NCBI GenBank assembly: GCA_945869165.1
Contig: CAMBNY010000001.1
Span: 62,001-126,000, forward strand
Length of the DNA stretch: 64,000 nucleotides
From: Comamonas sp. lk
Lineage (GTDB): Bacteria; Pseudomonadota; Gammaproteobacteria; Burkholderiales; Burkholderiaceae_C
Direction of reading: 5' to 3'
In this document: positions 1-10,507 of the stretch, one piece after another
Position numbering within the stretch: position 1 is the stretch's first letter
How the letters are laid out: the number at the start of each line of letters is the position of its first letter
Notes under the pieces: model-generated
The model's input: the letters and a program-made list of their open reading frames with translations, nothing else
What the model was told of the DNA's origin: nothing
The model's database searches: none
Translations under genes and position numbers: made by a program

Positions 1-162
1 CACATTCTCACTGGCCTCTTGCAAAGCGCGCGCAAGTGCTTGGGCGCCAGGGCGGTCGCGTTGCAATAAATGAAAAGCCATACGCTGCGCGGATTTGATA
101 CCGACGCCGGGCAGGCGCCGCAAGGCCTGAATTAATGCGTCCAGTGCGTGCGCGTCAGACAT
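1..162 (-). CDS. recR: Recombination protein RecR, partial (N-terminal 54 residues)
   Basis: RecR works with RecF and RecO to load RecA at gapped DNA. Only the first 54 codons lie in the window; the gene runs off the left edge. The visible N-terminus includes the helix-hairpin-helix segment with [20 protein letters not shown], which is the RecR signature for DNA binding. The start is the ATG at 160-162. It lies directly downstream of ybaB on the same strand, the usual dnaX-ybaB-recR order, which supports the call. The zinc finger and Toprim domain would lie outside the window. Confidence 0.93.
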   Translation of the reverse strand, partial: MSDAHALDALIQALRRLPGVGIKSAQRMAFHLLQRDRPGAQALARALQEASENV

Positions 163-196
163 CGCGCCATGCTCTTGCTTGCAAAATAATCACGCT

Positions 197-520
197 TTAA
201 AACGGAAGCTTCATGCCAGGTGGCAAACCGGCGGTGATCTTGGCCATTTTTTGGGCCGAGGTTTCTTCGGCCACGCGCAAGGCTGCGTTAAAAGCCGCGG
301 CCACCAGGTCTTCCAACATGTCTTTGTCGTCGGCCAGCAGACTGGGATCGATCGTAATGCGTTTGACCTCATGCTTGCAGGTCATGGTGACTTTCACCAG
401 ACCCGAGCCGGACTCACCACTCACTTCGATATGGCCCAACTCGTCTTGGGCTTTTTTCACGTTGTCTTGCATGGCCTGGGCCTGTTTCATCAGGCCGGCA
501 AGTTGTCCTTTATTGAACAT
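197..520 (-). CDS. ybaB: YbaB/EbfC family nucleoid-associated protein
   Basis: A 107-residue homodimeric DNA-binding protein of the YbaB/EbfC family, usually co-transcribed with dnaX and recR. The N-terminus [18 protein letters not shown] and the central GEVSG-like segment (here [14 protein letters not shown]) are characteristic. I chose the ATG at 518-520, which has AAGGA (reverse complement of 528-532) seven bases upstream, rather than the TTG one codon earlier. Its length matches the family (about 105-110 residues). The exact cellular role is not settled: nucleoid binding and a role in recombination or repair through its recR partner have both been proposed for the family. Confidence 0.95.
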   Translation of the reverse strand: MFNKGQLAGLMKQAQAMQDNVKKAQDELGHIEVSGESGSGLVKVTMTCKHEVKRITIDPSLLADDKDMLEDLVAAAFNAALRVAEETSAQKMAKITAGLPPGMKLPF

Positions 521-585
521 CAAAAATTCCTTATAGGTGTACTGTAAAAACGGGAAGTGTCATTCCATCGACCAATGCTAATGCA

Positions 586-2487
586 CTACAAAGGCCGGAT
601 GCTACCGGGAACAATTTTCGCGCCAAAGTCGCGCACCCAGCTTTGGACCCATGGGTTATTTTGGATGATGGTCTCGGCAGCCTGTTGGCGTTCTGCACTG
701 GCGCTGGCATTGCGGCGTGATGGGCTGTCGACAACCCGCCCCACCTCGACCGTCAAAACCACCGCATGCCCTGTATCCTGCAAGGCTTGGGCTAAGCGGT
801 CCCGGCTGCCAGCTTGGTTAAGTGATTCACTCTCGACGCGCAAGATCCAATGGCCATCGTCGCGTCCGATGAGCTGTGATTGCAAGGCTAATTCGCGCGT
901 CAGCGCGTTAATTGCCTGCGCCTGCACCAACGCCTGTACGGTCTGGTGCCAAAAATCACCATGCTCCGTCTCACTAAAGCCTGGTTTAGGGGCCGCCCTA
1001 GGCTGGTCAAGTCGACTCTCTTGTTGCACGCGCATCGGCACACCTACCACACGGTGCAAAGGCGCAGCATCAGGTGGCACACCCACTTGGGGACGCTGTG
1101 AATTGCCCGCGCTACCCTGCGCTTGCGGGTGAAGTGGGGCTCCATCGTTCAAGTCAAGGTTATGCACCGACAAGATCTGGCCAGGTGGAACTTCAGGCTC
1201 CACTGGGGCAACTGCAAGCTGGCCTTGGGCCAGCGGCTTGGGCAAGGCCGTCTGCAAGGGCGCCTCTTGGTGTTGAACCGAGGGCGCGACGGGATTAAAA
1301 GCGGCGTGCGACGCCGATTTCAGAGTTTTTTTTTCCACTGCAGGATCGGCGGCCTTCGCGGGCGCTGACATCGCTTGGTCTGCGGGCTTGAAAGCCAGTA
1401 AACGCAGCAACACCATCGTCAAGGCGGCGTATTCATCGGGGGCCAGACCCAAGTCGCCGCGCCCATGCAGGCATATGCTGTACAGCAATTGGGTTTCGTC
1501 GGCAGGAAGCGTTGAAGACAGACGCAAGATATCGCACTCTTCAGGGTCCACGCCATCGGAAAGATCCGTGCCCTCGCCCATCGACTGGTGCACCGCCATA
1601 CGATGCAACACGCTGGCCATTTCCTCAAGGGCCGAGGCGGCACTGAGTCCCTGCACACGCAAACTGTCCACGGTTTCCACCACGGCGCGACCATCGGCAC
1701 GCGCGAGCGCGTCGATGAGTGAAAACACATAGGAGCGGTCCACACTGCCTAGCATCTGACGCACTGCCGCCTCGGAAACTTGTCCTGCACCAAAAGCAAT
1801 TGCCTGGTCTGTCAGGCTCAAAGCATCGCGCATGGAACCGCGCGCGCCGCGCGCCAGCAGGCGCAGCGCAGCTGTATCCGCAGCCACCGTTTCCTCGGCC
1901 AAGACATGCTGCAAATGTTCAAAAATAGTTTGCGGCGGCATCGGCCGCAAATTAAATTGCAAACAGCGTGAAAGCACAGTGACGGGCACTTTTTGCGGAT
2001 CGGTGGTTGCCAGTACGAACTTCAAGTAGTCCGGCGGTTCTTCCAAGGTTTTGAGCATGGCATTGAAGGCATGCCCGGTCAACATGTGCACCTCGTCGAT
2101 CATGAAAACCTTAAAACGCCCCTGAACCGGCTTGTAAACCGCCTGTTCCAGTAAGGCCTGGACTTCATCGACTCCGCGGTTGGAGGCGGCGTCCAGCTCG
2201 GTGTAGTCCACAAAGCGGCCCGCGTCGATATCGACACAGGCCTGGCACACACCGCATGGCGTGGCGGTAATACCGCCCTGCCCGTCAGCGCCCTGGCAAT
2301 TGAGCGATTTGGCCAAAATCCGGGATACCGTGGTCTTGCCCACACCGCGGGTACCGGTAAAGAGATAGGCGTGGTGCAGGCGCTGCGTCGAAAGCGCATT
2401 GCCTAAGGCTTGCACCACATGGGCCTGACCCACCATTTCCGCAAAATTGCGCGGACGGTATTTGCGGGCAAGTACAAGATAGGACAT
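586..2487 (-). CDS. dnaX: DNA polymerase III subunits tau/gamma
   Basis: Clamp-loader ATPase of the replisome, 633 residues. The AAA+ module is clear: Walker A GTRGVGKT at residues 45-52, zinc-binding cysteines at 64, 78, 81 and 84, and Walker B/DEVH at about 131-134. Residues past about 370 are a Pro/Ala/Gln-rich linker followed by the tau-specific C-terminal domain that contacts the polymerase and the helicase. The start is the ATG at 2485-2487. It is the first gene of dnaX-ybaB-recR. A run of nine A residues at codons 385-388, right at the domain III/linker border, could produce a truncated gamma-like protein of about 388-397 residues (see the separate regulatory feature). Confidence 0.96.
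   Translation of the reverse strand: MSYLVLARKYRPRNFAEMVGQAHVVQALGNALSTQRLHHAYLFTGTRGVGKTTVSRILAKSLNCQGADGQGGITATPCGVCQACVDIDAGRFVDYTELDAASNRGVDEVQALLEQAVYKPVQGRFKVFMIDEVHMLTGHAFNAMLKTLEEPPDYLKFVLATTDPQKVPVTVLSRCLQFNLRPMPPQTIFEHLQHVLAEETVAADTAALRLLARGARGSMRDALSLTDQAIAFGAGQVSEAAVRQMLGSVDRSYVFSLIDALARADGRAVVETVDSLRVQGLSAASALEEMASVLHRMAVHQSMGEGTDLSDGVDPEECDILRLSSTLPADETQLLYSICLHGRGDLGLAPDEYAALTMVLLRLLAFKPADQAMSAPAKAADPAVEKKTLKSASHAAFNPVAPSVQHQEAPLQTALPKPLAQGQLAVAPVEPEVPPGQILSVHNLDLNDGAPLHPQAQGSAGNSQRPQVGVPPDAAPLHRVVGVPMRVQQESRLDQPRAAPKPGFSETEHGDFWHQTVQALVQAQAINALTRELALQSQLIGRDDGHWILRVESESLNQAGSRDRLAQALQDTGHAVVLTVEVGRVVDSPSRRNASASAERQQAAETIIQNNPWVQSWVRDFGAKIVPGSIRPL
1302..1334 (-). promoter_or_regulatory. 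Candidate slippage/frameshift site in dnaX
   Basis: On the coding strand, nine consecutive A (1334 to 1326) spanning codons Glu385-Lys-Lys-Thr388 are followed nine bases later by a perfect 6-bp stem with a 3-base loop (CGGCGT CGC ACGCCG, 1316 to 1302). A -1 shift, or one extra A, adds about 10 codons and then meets TAA; one A fewer meets TGA after two codons. Either event gives a gamma-length product. E. coli uses ribosomal frameshifting and Thermus uses transcriptional slippage on an A9 run in dnaX. The function here is inferred. Confidence 0.5.
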
Positions 2488-2655
2488 GCGTGGATTCTAC
2501 GGCGGCCGGTATGCGTATCCACTACGAAGTGGCTCGCGCTTGGCCGCAAAGGCCACCCCCTTGGCGCCGATAATACGGTGCGTTGCAGATGGTCCCATGG
2601 CGCCCATTGAAAACCAAACCGATATATTGACTACTACGAATTGAGGAGCCTCTCC

Positions 2656-4320
2656 ATGAATATGCCCGTACCCGCCTCGCTACGCATCAGTGGTCAAGAA
2701 TATCGGGAGTCGCTTCGTCGCTACCGGCCTAGGGTTTTTCTGGATGGCCGTTTAGTCGAATCCGTAGTGGATGAGGCCGGTTTTTCGCCCGGCATCAATG
2801 CCATCGCGCTGACATATGACTACGCACTCAAACCACAGTACGCCAAGCTCATGACCGCAGTGCAGCAAAGCAGCGGCAAAACCGTCAACCGCCTAAGCCA
2901 CATCAACACCAGCGCCGGCGACCTGCTCAACAAATTGGAAGCGGTGCGCTTGGTGTGCCAGGAAACCGGATGCGCCCAGCGTTACCTCACCCATGACGCA
3001 CTCAACGCCATTGGGCAGGTCAGCGCGCGCATCGACGACGCCAAAGGCAGCACCGAACACACCGCGAAATTTTTGAACTATATGCACCGCGTGCAAGACC
3101 AGGACTTGACTTTAGGCGTGGCCATGACCGATGCCAAAGGCGACCGGGGCCTGCGCCCGCACCAGCAAGGCAAGCGCGACAGCTATGTGCACATCGTCGA
3201 TTACCACGCACAGCACAACGGGCAACACGGCATTGTGATTTCTGGCACCAAGGCTATCGTCACGGGCGCGCCCTACATGCATGAACTGCTGGTCATGCCC
3301 TGCCGCAATATGGGCCAGGCCGATGCGGACTTTGCGGTCTGCTGCGCCGTGCCCATCGACGCGCCGGGCCTGACCATCATCGCCCGCCCCGCCGGCCGCC
3401 CTGGCGAGCCCGAACATGGGGCAGCCCTGTTCAGCAGCAAATACGGCCAGAGCACGGCGGTATGCATGTTTGAAAAAGTCTTTGTGCCCATGGACAACGT
3501 GTTTTACGCGGGCGAATGGGAACACTCCGGTTATCTCACCTACAACTACGCCACGCACCACCGCCACACTTGCATAGGCGCGCGCGCCGGCTTTGGTGAT
3601 TTGCTGATTGGCGCAGGCGCGCTGATGTGCGAGGCCAATGGCTTTGACCCCGGCCAGGAAAGCCATTTGCGCGAACAAATGGTGGAGCTCATCACTATCA
3701 CCGAAAGTTTTTACGCCTGCGGAGTGGCAGCCAGCGTGTATGGCAAAGAAGACCCGTACAGCCATAGCTTTGTACCCGACGCAGTGTTCTCCAACATCGG
3801 CAAATTGCTACTGGCCACCAAAATTTATGACATGCACCGCATCGCGCACTACGTCAGCGGCGGCCTGATCGTCACCCTGCCCGGCCCAGACGAAGACCAC
3901 AACCCCGAAACCGGCGCCAAGCTCAGCGAAGTGCTGCGCGCCAACCCGGACGTGCCCTACGAGCAGCGCATTCAAACCGCGCGCTTTATTGAAGACCTCA
4001 CCGCCAGTTACCAAGGCGGCTGGTATTCGGTCATTAGCCTGCACGGCGGCGGATCGCCAGCGGCGATGAAGCAAGAGATTTACCGCAACTATCCCGTAGG
4101 CTCCAAAGTAGAGCTGGTGGAGCGCCTGCTTGAACGTGGTATCGCGGCTGATGGCTCAGCCGCCCCCGCACCACACGACCCCGAGCGCGCCATTACCCAA
4201 AACCGCCAACCGGGTAAATGCTGCGACACCGGCTGCACCGTGCCGGGCACGCCCATGATGGTGGATTTGCCCACGGTGGAGGCGACACTACCTTCAAAGC
4301 GTTTGAGCCCCAAGCCTTGA
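2656..4320 (+). CDS. 4-hydroxybutyryl-CoA dehydratase / 4-hydroxyphenylacetate 3-hydroxylase-family flavoprotein
   Basis: A 554-residue member of the HpaB/AbfD flavoprotein family. AbfD dehydrates 4-hydroxybutyryl-CoA using FAD and a [4Fe-4S] cluster; HpaB relatives are reduced-flavin monooxygenases. The whole-length pattern resembles AbfD: an N-terminal SGQEYRESLRRYRPRVFLDG segment, a central flavin-binding region and a C-terminal helical part. The cluster ligands look altered: cysteines near 101 and 106 and a His-rich HHRHTC at 301-306 do not fit the C-x3-C and H-x6-C spacing of characterised AbfD. A CCDTGC motif lies near residues 522-527. The start ATG at 2656 has GAGGAG at 2643-2648. It is divergent from dnaX and convergent with two crotonase-family genes. 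The substrate is unknown. Confidence 0.75.
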   Translation: MNMPVPASLRISGQEYRESLRRYRPRVFLDGRLVESVVDEAGFSPGINAIALTYDYALKPQYAKLMTAVQQSSGKTVNRLSHINTSAGDLLNKLEAVRLVCQETGCAQRYLTHDALNAIGQVSARIDDAKGSTEHTAKFLNYMHRVQDQDLTLGVAMTDAKGDRGLRPHQQGKRDSYVHIVDYHAQHNGQHGIVISGTKAIVTGAPYMHELLVMPCRNMGQADADFAVCCAVPIDAPGLTIIARPAGRPGEPEHGAALFSSKYGQSTAVCMFEKVFVPMDNVFYAGEWEHSGYLTYNYATHHRHTCIGARAGFGDLLIGAGALMCEANGFDPGQESHLREQMVELITITESFYACGVAASVYGKEDPYSHSFVPDAVFSNIGKLLLATKIYDMHRIAHYVSGGLIVTLPGPDEDHNPETGAKLSEVLRANPDVPYEQRIQTARFIEDLTASYQGGWYSVISLHGGGSPAAMKQEIYRNYPVGSKVELVERLLERGIAADGSAAPAPHDPERAITQNRQPGKCCDTGCTVPGTPMMVDLPTVEATLPSKRLSPKP

Positions 4321-4344
4321 AGCTTGAGTCCCAGACTCTGTGCG

Positions 4345-5481
4345 CTAGACGTCTTTTGCGGCCTTACGCTTGGTCTTTTCTTTGGCCTTAGATTTTTCTT
4401 TTTTCGGGGACTTCGCCACCCGTTTGCCACTCACATCACGTGACCACAGAGACCGGGCATCTGGGATAGGCGGCTCCATAAACGCGTCGCCAAAATCCCC
4501 AGGGCCGGGTTCAGGCAGTGGGCGTCCGCTGTCGCGCCACTCCACTGCCGCCGGGAAACCATAGGTCTGCGCATAGCGCTTAAACCACAGGCCCTCGGGC
4601 GAATGGCGGGTAATGCCGTCAAACACATTGGCAAACATTTGCGTCTGCTCCAGGCCCATGGCATCTATGGCCTGGTTGATAACCAATTTGTTCATCATCA
4701 ACTGGTTTTTCGGCACTCCGGCAATCCGCTCGGCCAGGTCCTGCACCACGGCATCGAGTTTGGCAAGGGGCGCCACCTCGGTAGCCAAGCCCCATTCAAA
4801 GGCCTGCTTGCCATCGATCAAATCGCCGGTAAGCATCATGCGCTTGGCACGCATCGCGCCTAATCGGTACACCCACATCGCCGGGCTGGGGCATCCCCAC
4901 ACCCGCACCGGCATGTAGCCGATGCGCGCCTTGTCCTCCATCACGATGAAGTCGCAGCAGGTGGCAATATCGCTCCCGCCGGCCGCCGCATACCCATGCA
5001 CGCGCGCAATCGTGGGTTTGTAGGAACGCCACAAACTCATAAAGTCTTCGGTATTACGCTTCATGAACTTATAGTCAATCATCGGATCCCAGGGCATAGG
5101 CTGCGTGATCACATTGGTGGGGTCGCCCTCGGCATAGTGTTTCAGGTCATAGCCAGCGCAAAACGCATCGCCTGCGCCGCGCAACACAATCACATGCACC
5201 CGGTCATCGGCATTGGCCAACTCCACCGCCTGGCGGATTTCGCCAGGCATCTCGTCGTTGATCGCGTTCAGGCGCTCGGGCCGATTGAGGGTGATGGTGG
5301 CTATTCGCCCTTGCACCGCAATGTGTAGCGTGGAAAAGACGCGGTCTGCATGAACGCTGGCCACGCGTTTGCCTAGGGCCGCAGCAGGCTTGGTCGTTTT
5401 TTTAGAGGAAGCAGCAGATGGTTTTTTTGCTGCCTTCTTGGCCGCCGGTGCTAACTTTTTATCGGAGGATTTGCTTGCCAT
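4345..5481 (-). CDS. Enoyl-CoA hydratase/isomerase-family protein with Lys/Ala-rich tails
   Basis: A 378-residue crotonase-fold protein. The core (about residues 50-340) shows the oxyanion-hole segments [11 protein letters not shown] and [17 protein letters not shown]. The catalytic glutamates of classical hydratases seem replaced: Asp in GGSD for the first, and Pro in the [10 protein letters not shown] segment for the second by my hand alignment. It may therefore not be a simple hydratase. Unusually, the first 45 residues are Lys/Ala/Ser-rich ([20 protein letters not shown]) and the last 30 are Lys-rich ([20 protein letters not shown]), resembling histone H1-like tails. It is transcribed after the neighbouring crotonase gene, 21 bases away. 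The substrate is unknown. Confidence 0.85.
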   Translation of the reverse strand: MASKSSDKKLAPAAKKAAKKPSAASSKKTTKPAAALGKRVASVHADRVFSTLHIAVQGRIATITLNRPERLNAINDEMPGEIRQAVELANADDRVHVIVLRGAGDAFCAGYDLKHYAEGDPTNVITQPMPWDPMIDYKFMKRNTEDFMSLWRSYKPTIARVHGYAAAGGSDIATCCDFIVMEDKARIGYMPVRVWGCPSPAMWVYRLGAMRAKRMMLTGDLIDGKQAFEWGLATEVAPLAKLDAVVQDLAERIAGVPKNQLMMNKLVINQAIDAMGLEQTQMFANVFDGITRHSPEGLWFKRYAQTYGFPAAVEWRDSGRPLPEPGPGDFGDAFMEPPIPDARSLWSRDVSGKRVAKSPKKEKSKAKEKTKRKAAKDV

Positions 5482-5502
5482 GTGAGCTGCCTTTGTACTG
5501 CA

Positions 5503-6306
5503 TTAAATAGAAGAAAAATCGCCATGGCGGCCCAGGCCGTCCTTGAAGCGTCCGGCGCCGCCCACGCCTTCTTGCACCAGGCATTCCAGGCCGTTGTACC
5601 ACTCCTTGCGCATGGCATCGCGCACGGTTTGCCCATGTTGCATATAGATGGAGCGCCGGTCAGCGCGCACGCAGGCTTGCGGGAAGCGGGCAATCTCAGC
5701 GGCTAGTTTTTCGGCCTCCAGACGCGCCTGCCCGTGCGGCACCAGGCGCTCGCAAGCGCCAATGGCCAAGGCCTCGGTAGCGGGCACTTTGCGTCCGGTC
5801 AGCGTAATTTCCATGGCCCGGCCCATGCCCACCAATCGCGGCAAGCGCACCGTCCCGCCGTCGAGCAGGGGAATGCCCCAGCGGCGGCAATACACGCCAA
5901 AGTACGCATCCTCGGCCATCACGCGCATGTCGCACCACAGGGCGAGTTCAAAGCCGCCGGCCACCGCAGGGCCTTCCACCGCCGCGATCACGGGCTTGGA
6001 CAAATCTAAACGCGTGGGCCCCAAAGGGCCGCGCGGCACGTGGCGTGTCGGGTCGGTGGGATAGTCAATATCGGTGAGCGGACGCTCCGAATCGGTCAGG
6101 GTGCTGGCGTACTTCAAATCCCAACCGGCGCAAAAGGCACCGCCCTCGCCCCACAAGACGGCGACGCTGGCGCTAGCGTCTTGGTCAAACTCCTCAAACG
6201 CTGCGAACAGCGCGTCGGCACTATCCGGGTCCATGGCGTTGCGCGCTTCCTCGAAGCGGCTATGGATGATGGTCCATACCGATGCATTTTTTTCGATTCG
6301 TACCAT
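5503..6306 (-). CDS. Crotonase/enoyl-CoA hydratase family protein
   Basis: A 267-residue crotonase-fold protein of normal length. It has the oxyanion-hole segments FCAGWDLKYAS and GPAVAGGFELALWCDMRV, with the first catalytic-type Glu present (GGFEL). The second region reads FGVYCRRWGIPLLDGGTVRL, a pattern common in crotonase proteins annotated generally as enoyl-CoA hydratases, without the canonical Glu. The start ATG at 6304-6306 is preceded by an AGGAG ribosome site. It is the first gene of a two-gene unit with the tailed crotonase. With the AbfD-like gene facing it, the trio suggests a CoA-thioester degradation route, but no specific pathway can be named from the sequence. Confidence 0.88.
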   Translation of the reverse strand: MVRIEKNASVWTIIHSRFEEARNAMDPDSADALFAAFEEFDQDASASVAVLWGEGGAFCAGWDLKYASTLTDSERPLTDIDYPTDPTRHVPRGPLGPTRLDLSKPVIAAVEGPAVAGGFELALWCDMRVMAEDAYFGVYCRRWGIPLLDGGTVRLPRLVGMGRAMEITLTGRKVPATEALAIGACERLVPHGQARLEAEKLAAEIARFPQACVRADRRSIYMQHGQTVRDAMRKEWYNGLECLVQEGVGGAGRFKDGLGRHGDFSSI

Positions 6307-6444
6307 TTCAAAAGGCTCCTGGGGTTTGGTTCTTACTTATTACGTTTATCGCTCGGCGGCGCAGGCGCAGCGCCCGTGGACGTGCTAAGAGCGATGCCTA
6401 TGCTAGTACATAAAAGTAGGCGCGAACTTCCAGAGCACCGATAA

Positions 6445-6458
6445 GCAGACCTTCCCTA
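6445..6458 (-). repeat. Solo end of the dispersed inverted-repeat element
   Basis: On the minus strand the 14-mer TAGGGAAGGTCTGC is identical to the left terminus of the element at 46032-46168. Its first three bases are the TAG stop codon of the adjacent metalloprotease-like gene. The rest of the element is not visible downstream, so this is a terminal remnant or a target-like sequence. Confidence 0.5.
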
Positions 6459-7127
6459 AGGCTTGGGATTATTGGCCTGGACGCAGCGTGCAATGTCGCA
6501 GGCGGTGGGCAAGGTGGCGCGGTATTCAAAACCGGGGCGTGGCCGGTTGCCGTCGCGGGTAAAACAGTGCTCGCCCTTGCCGTTGTCGTAGTAGGACGTG
6601 ACATCGACACAGCGCCGCGAATGGGCCATTAGGCCGAAGTGGTGCCCCATTTCATGCGAGATCACCATTTGCAAGGTCTCGCGTGCATCGTGTGCCGGGT
6701 TGCGGGTATTGAGCAAGCGAAACATCGCCGGGCTCATGGCCAAGAGGCCCCGTCCAAGGTCTGCCTGCGCAAAATTGCCACCGCTGTTTTTTTCGCTCCA
6801 TTGGACGATGACCGCCCCCTCAGGCAAGGCGACATCGGGCTTGAAAAGCTGCACTGCGTTAGGCACGCCACAGGGCGACCAGGCCAGTGCCGACTTTTGC
6901 ACTGCGGCTAAGACCTGCTCTTGCGAAAACCATTCTGGCGCAGCGCTATGGTCATACACAAACACCAGCGCAGCTTTGCCAGCGGGCCGGTCGCGGCCAT
7001 CGCCCCAGGTGATGATTTCGCCGGGCAGGCATTGCGCCATTTCCCGATCGCGCACGGTTTGCGCCGCCAGCGTAAGGCTCGCAAGCGCCATCAGCGCAAA
7101 CCAAGTAGCAAGCACGCTGCGCCGCAT
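6456..7127 (-). CDS. Secreted metzincin-like zinc metalloprotease
   Basis: A 223-residue exported protein. Residues 1-22 form a signal peptide (RR, hydrophobic core, AQT cleavage region). HEMGHHFGLMAH at 158-169 is a zinc-protease motif: H158, E159 and H162 match HExxH, and G165 matches the metzincin glycine. The third histidine is at 169, one residue later than in the classical HExxHxxGxxH. Several cysteines (33, 86, 173, 188 and two near the C-terminus) suggest disulfides in the periplasm or outside. The start codon directly follows the GST stop codon (TAA then ATG), so the two are likely co-transcribed. The substrate is unknown. The stop codon TAG is shared with a repeat end. Confidence 0.7.
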   Translation of the reverse strand: MRRSVLATWFALMALASLTLAAQTVRDREMAQCLPGEIITWGDGRDRPAGKAALVFVYDHSAAPEWFSQEQVLAAVQKSALAWSPCGVPNAVQLFKPDVALPEGAVIVQWSEKNSGGNFAQADLGRGLLAMSPAMFRLLNTRNPAHDARETLQMVISHEMGHHFGLMAHSRRCVDVTSYYDNGKGEHCFTRDGNRPRPGFEYRATLPTACDIARCVQANNPKP

Positions 7128-7763
7128 TTAAACGCCCGTGCGCATGGGCACCGCAAAACCCCGCTGCACAGCGGGGCGCGCCATCATGGTCTGGTACCAG
7201 CGCTGCACCTGCGGAAAATCGGGCAAATCCACCTGGTGGCGCGGATGGCGCCAGACCCAGCCCAGCAAGGCGAAATCGGCTATGGACAATTCCTCAGCGA
7301 AAAACCTGCGCCCCTGCAAACGCCGGTCCATCACGCCATACAGGCGGCGGGTCTCGGCCATATAGCGCTCCAGCCCATAACGCCGGTCCGTTTCTGAGTC
7401 CAAGGCGATAAAGTGGTGCACCTGTCCCGGCATGGGGCCAAAACCGCCCATTTGGAACATCAGCCATTCCAAGACTTCTACCCGCGTACGGCCCTCACGC
7501 GGTAAAAAAAGCCCGGTTTTTTCAGCCAAGTAAAGCAATATGGCGCCGGACTCAAAAACACTAATGGGCTGCCCGTCGGGTCCGTCCGGGTCTACGATGG
7601 CGGGAATTTTGTTATTCGGGCTGATCCGTACAAAGTCCGGCGCAAACTGCTGGCCGGCGCCAATATCGACCACCTGCACCGTATAGGGCAAGCCCATTTC
7701 TTCCAGGGCAACGCTGATTTTTCGCCCATTGGGCGTATCAAACGTAAAAAGTTCAATCGTCAA
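7128..7763 (-). CDS. Glutathione S-transferase, YfcG/YghU-like
   Basis: A 211-residue cytosolic GST. The N-terminal thioredoxin-fold domain starts ELFTFDTPNGRKISVALEE, with the Thr/Asn-type active-site segment TPNGRK typical of Nu-class GSTs (YfcG, YghU), which act as disulfide-bond reductases. The cis-Pro segment NNKIPAIVD and the glutathione-binding FESGAILLYLAEKTG are present. The C-terminal helical domain follows from about residue 95. It lies upstream of and abuts the metalloprotease-like gene. The role is probably redox or detoxification; the specific substrate is not deducible. Confidence 0.9.
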   Translation of the reverse strand: MTIELFTFDTPNGRKISVALEEMGLPYTVQVVDIGAGQQFAPDFVRISPNNKIPAIVDPDGPDGQPISVFESGAILLYLAEKTGLFLPREGRTRVEVLEWLMFQMGGFGPMPGQVHHFIALDSETDRRYGLERYMAETRRLYGVMDRRLQGRRFFAEELSIADFALLGWVWRHPRHQVDLPDFPQVQRWYQTMMARPAVQRGFAVPMRTGV

Positions 7764-7814
7764 TGCGCGCCCCTTGGTTCAAGGCGCGGCAGGCGGTGGC
7801 TACAGGTGCAGCCA

Positions 7815-8353
7815 TTAATCGTCCTCAGCCGCCGCAATGCCCGGAAACAATATCTCGGTAAACCCAAATTGCGAAAAATCGCGCATGCGCATGGGGTAGA
7901 GCTTGCCCCACAAATGGTCGCACTCATGCTGCACCACACGCGCATGGAAGCCGTCCACCGTGCGGTCTATCGGGTCGCCAAAAGCATCCCAACCGGTATA
8001 GCGGATGCGCGCCCAGCGTGGCACCACGCCGCGCAAGCCCGGCACGGACAGGCAACCTTCCCAATCAGACTCTTCGTCCTCGCCTAAAGGCGTGATGGTG
8101 GGGTTGACCAGCACCGTGCGCGGCACCAGGGGCCGGTCCGGATAGCGCGGGTTGCGCTCGTCTGAACCAAAAATCACCACCTGCAAATCGACTCCAATTT
8201 GCGGCGCAGCCAAACCAGCACCGTTGGCTGCGCGCATGGTGTCGAGCAAGTCGGTCACCAGCAAATGCAATGCATCGCTATCGAATTTCTCTACTTTTTG
8301 CGCCACGCGCAATAAGCGCGGATCACCCATTTTCAAAATCTCGCGTACCGCCA

Positions 8354-8354
<1 letters not shown>
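7815..8354 (-). CDS. def: Peptide deformylase
   Basis: Removes the formyl group from the N-terminal methionine of nascent proteins. At 179 residues it is a typical bacterial type I enzyme. All three motifs are present: [10 protein letters not shown] at 45-54, EGCLS at 99-103 with metal-ligand Cys101, and QHECDH with ligands His143 and His147 and catalytic Glu144. It overlaps the ligA stop by one base (TGATG arrangement), so it is translationally coupled downstream of ligA. This is not the common def-fmt pairing; a second def copy next to fmt is likely elsewhere in the genome, which is inference. Confidence 0.95.
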
Positions 8355-10435
<2,081 letters not shown>

Positions 10436-10507
10436 CTAGGCCCTACTCTCTCAGTACGAAAGCCTTAGCCCAAGGTCTTCGTAATTGGTTTACTGTCCAC
10501 CACAGCG

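Noticed and set aside
2488..2655. Possible 4.5S SRP RNA gene upstream of dnaX, as found in some betaproteobacteria
   Set aside because: The conserved GGAAGGAAGCA-like core of SRP RNA is not present in this gap.
3112..3765. Long minus-strand frame (217 residues) opposite the AbfD-like gene
   Set aside because: His/Ala/Val-rich antisense of a strongly coding, GC-rich gene; the plus-strand protein has clear homology and a good ribosome site.
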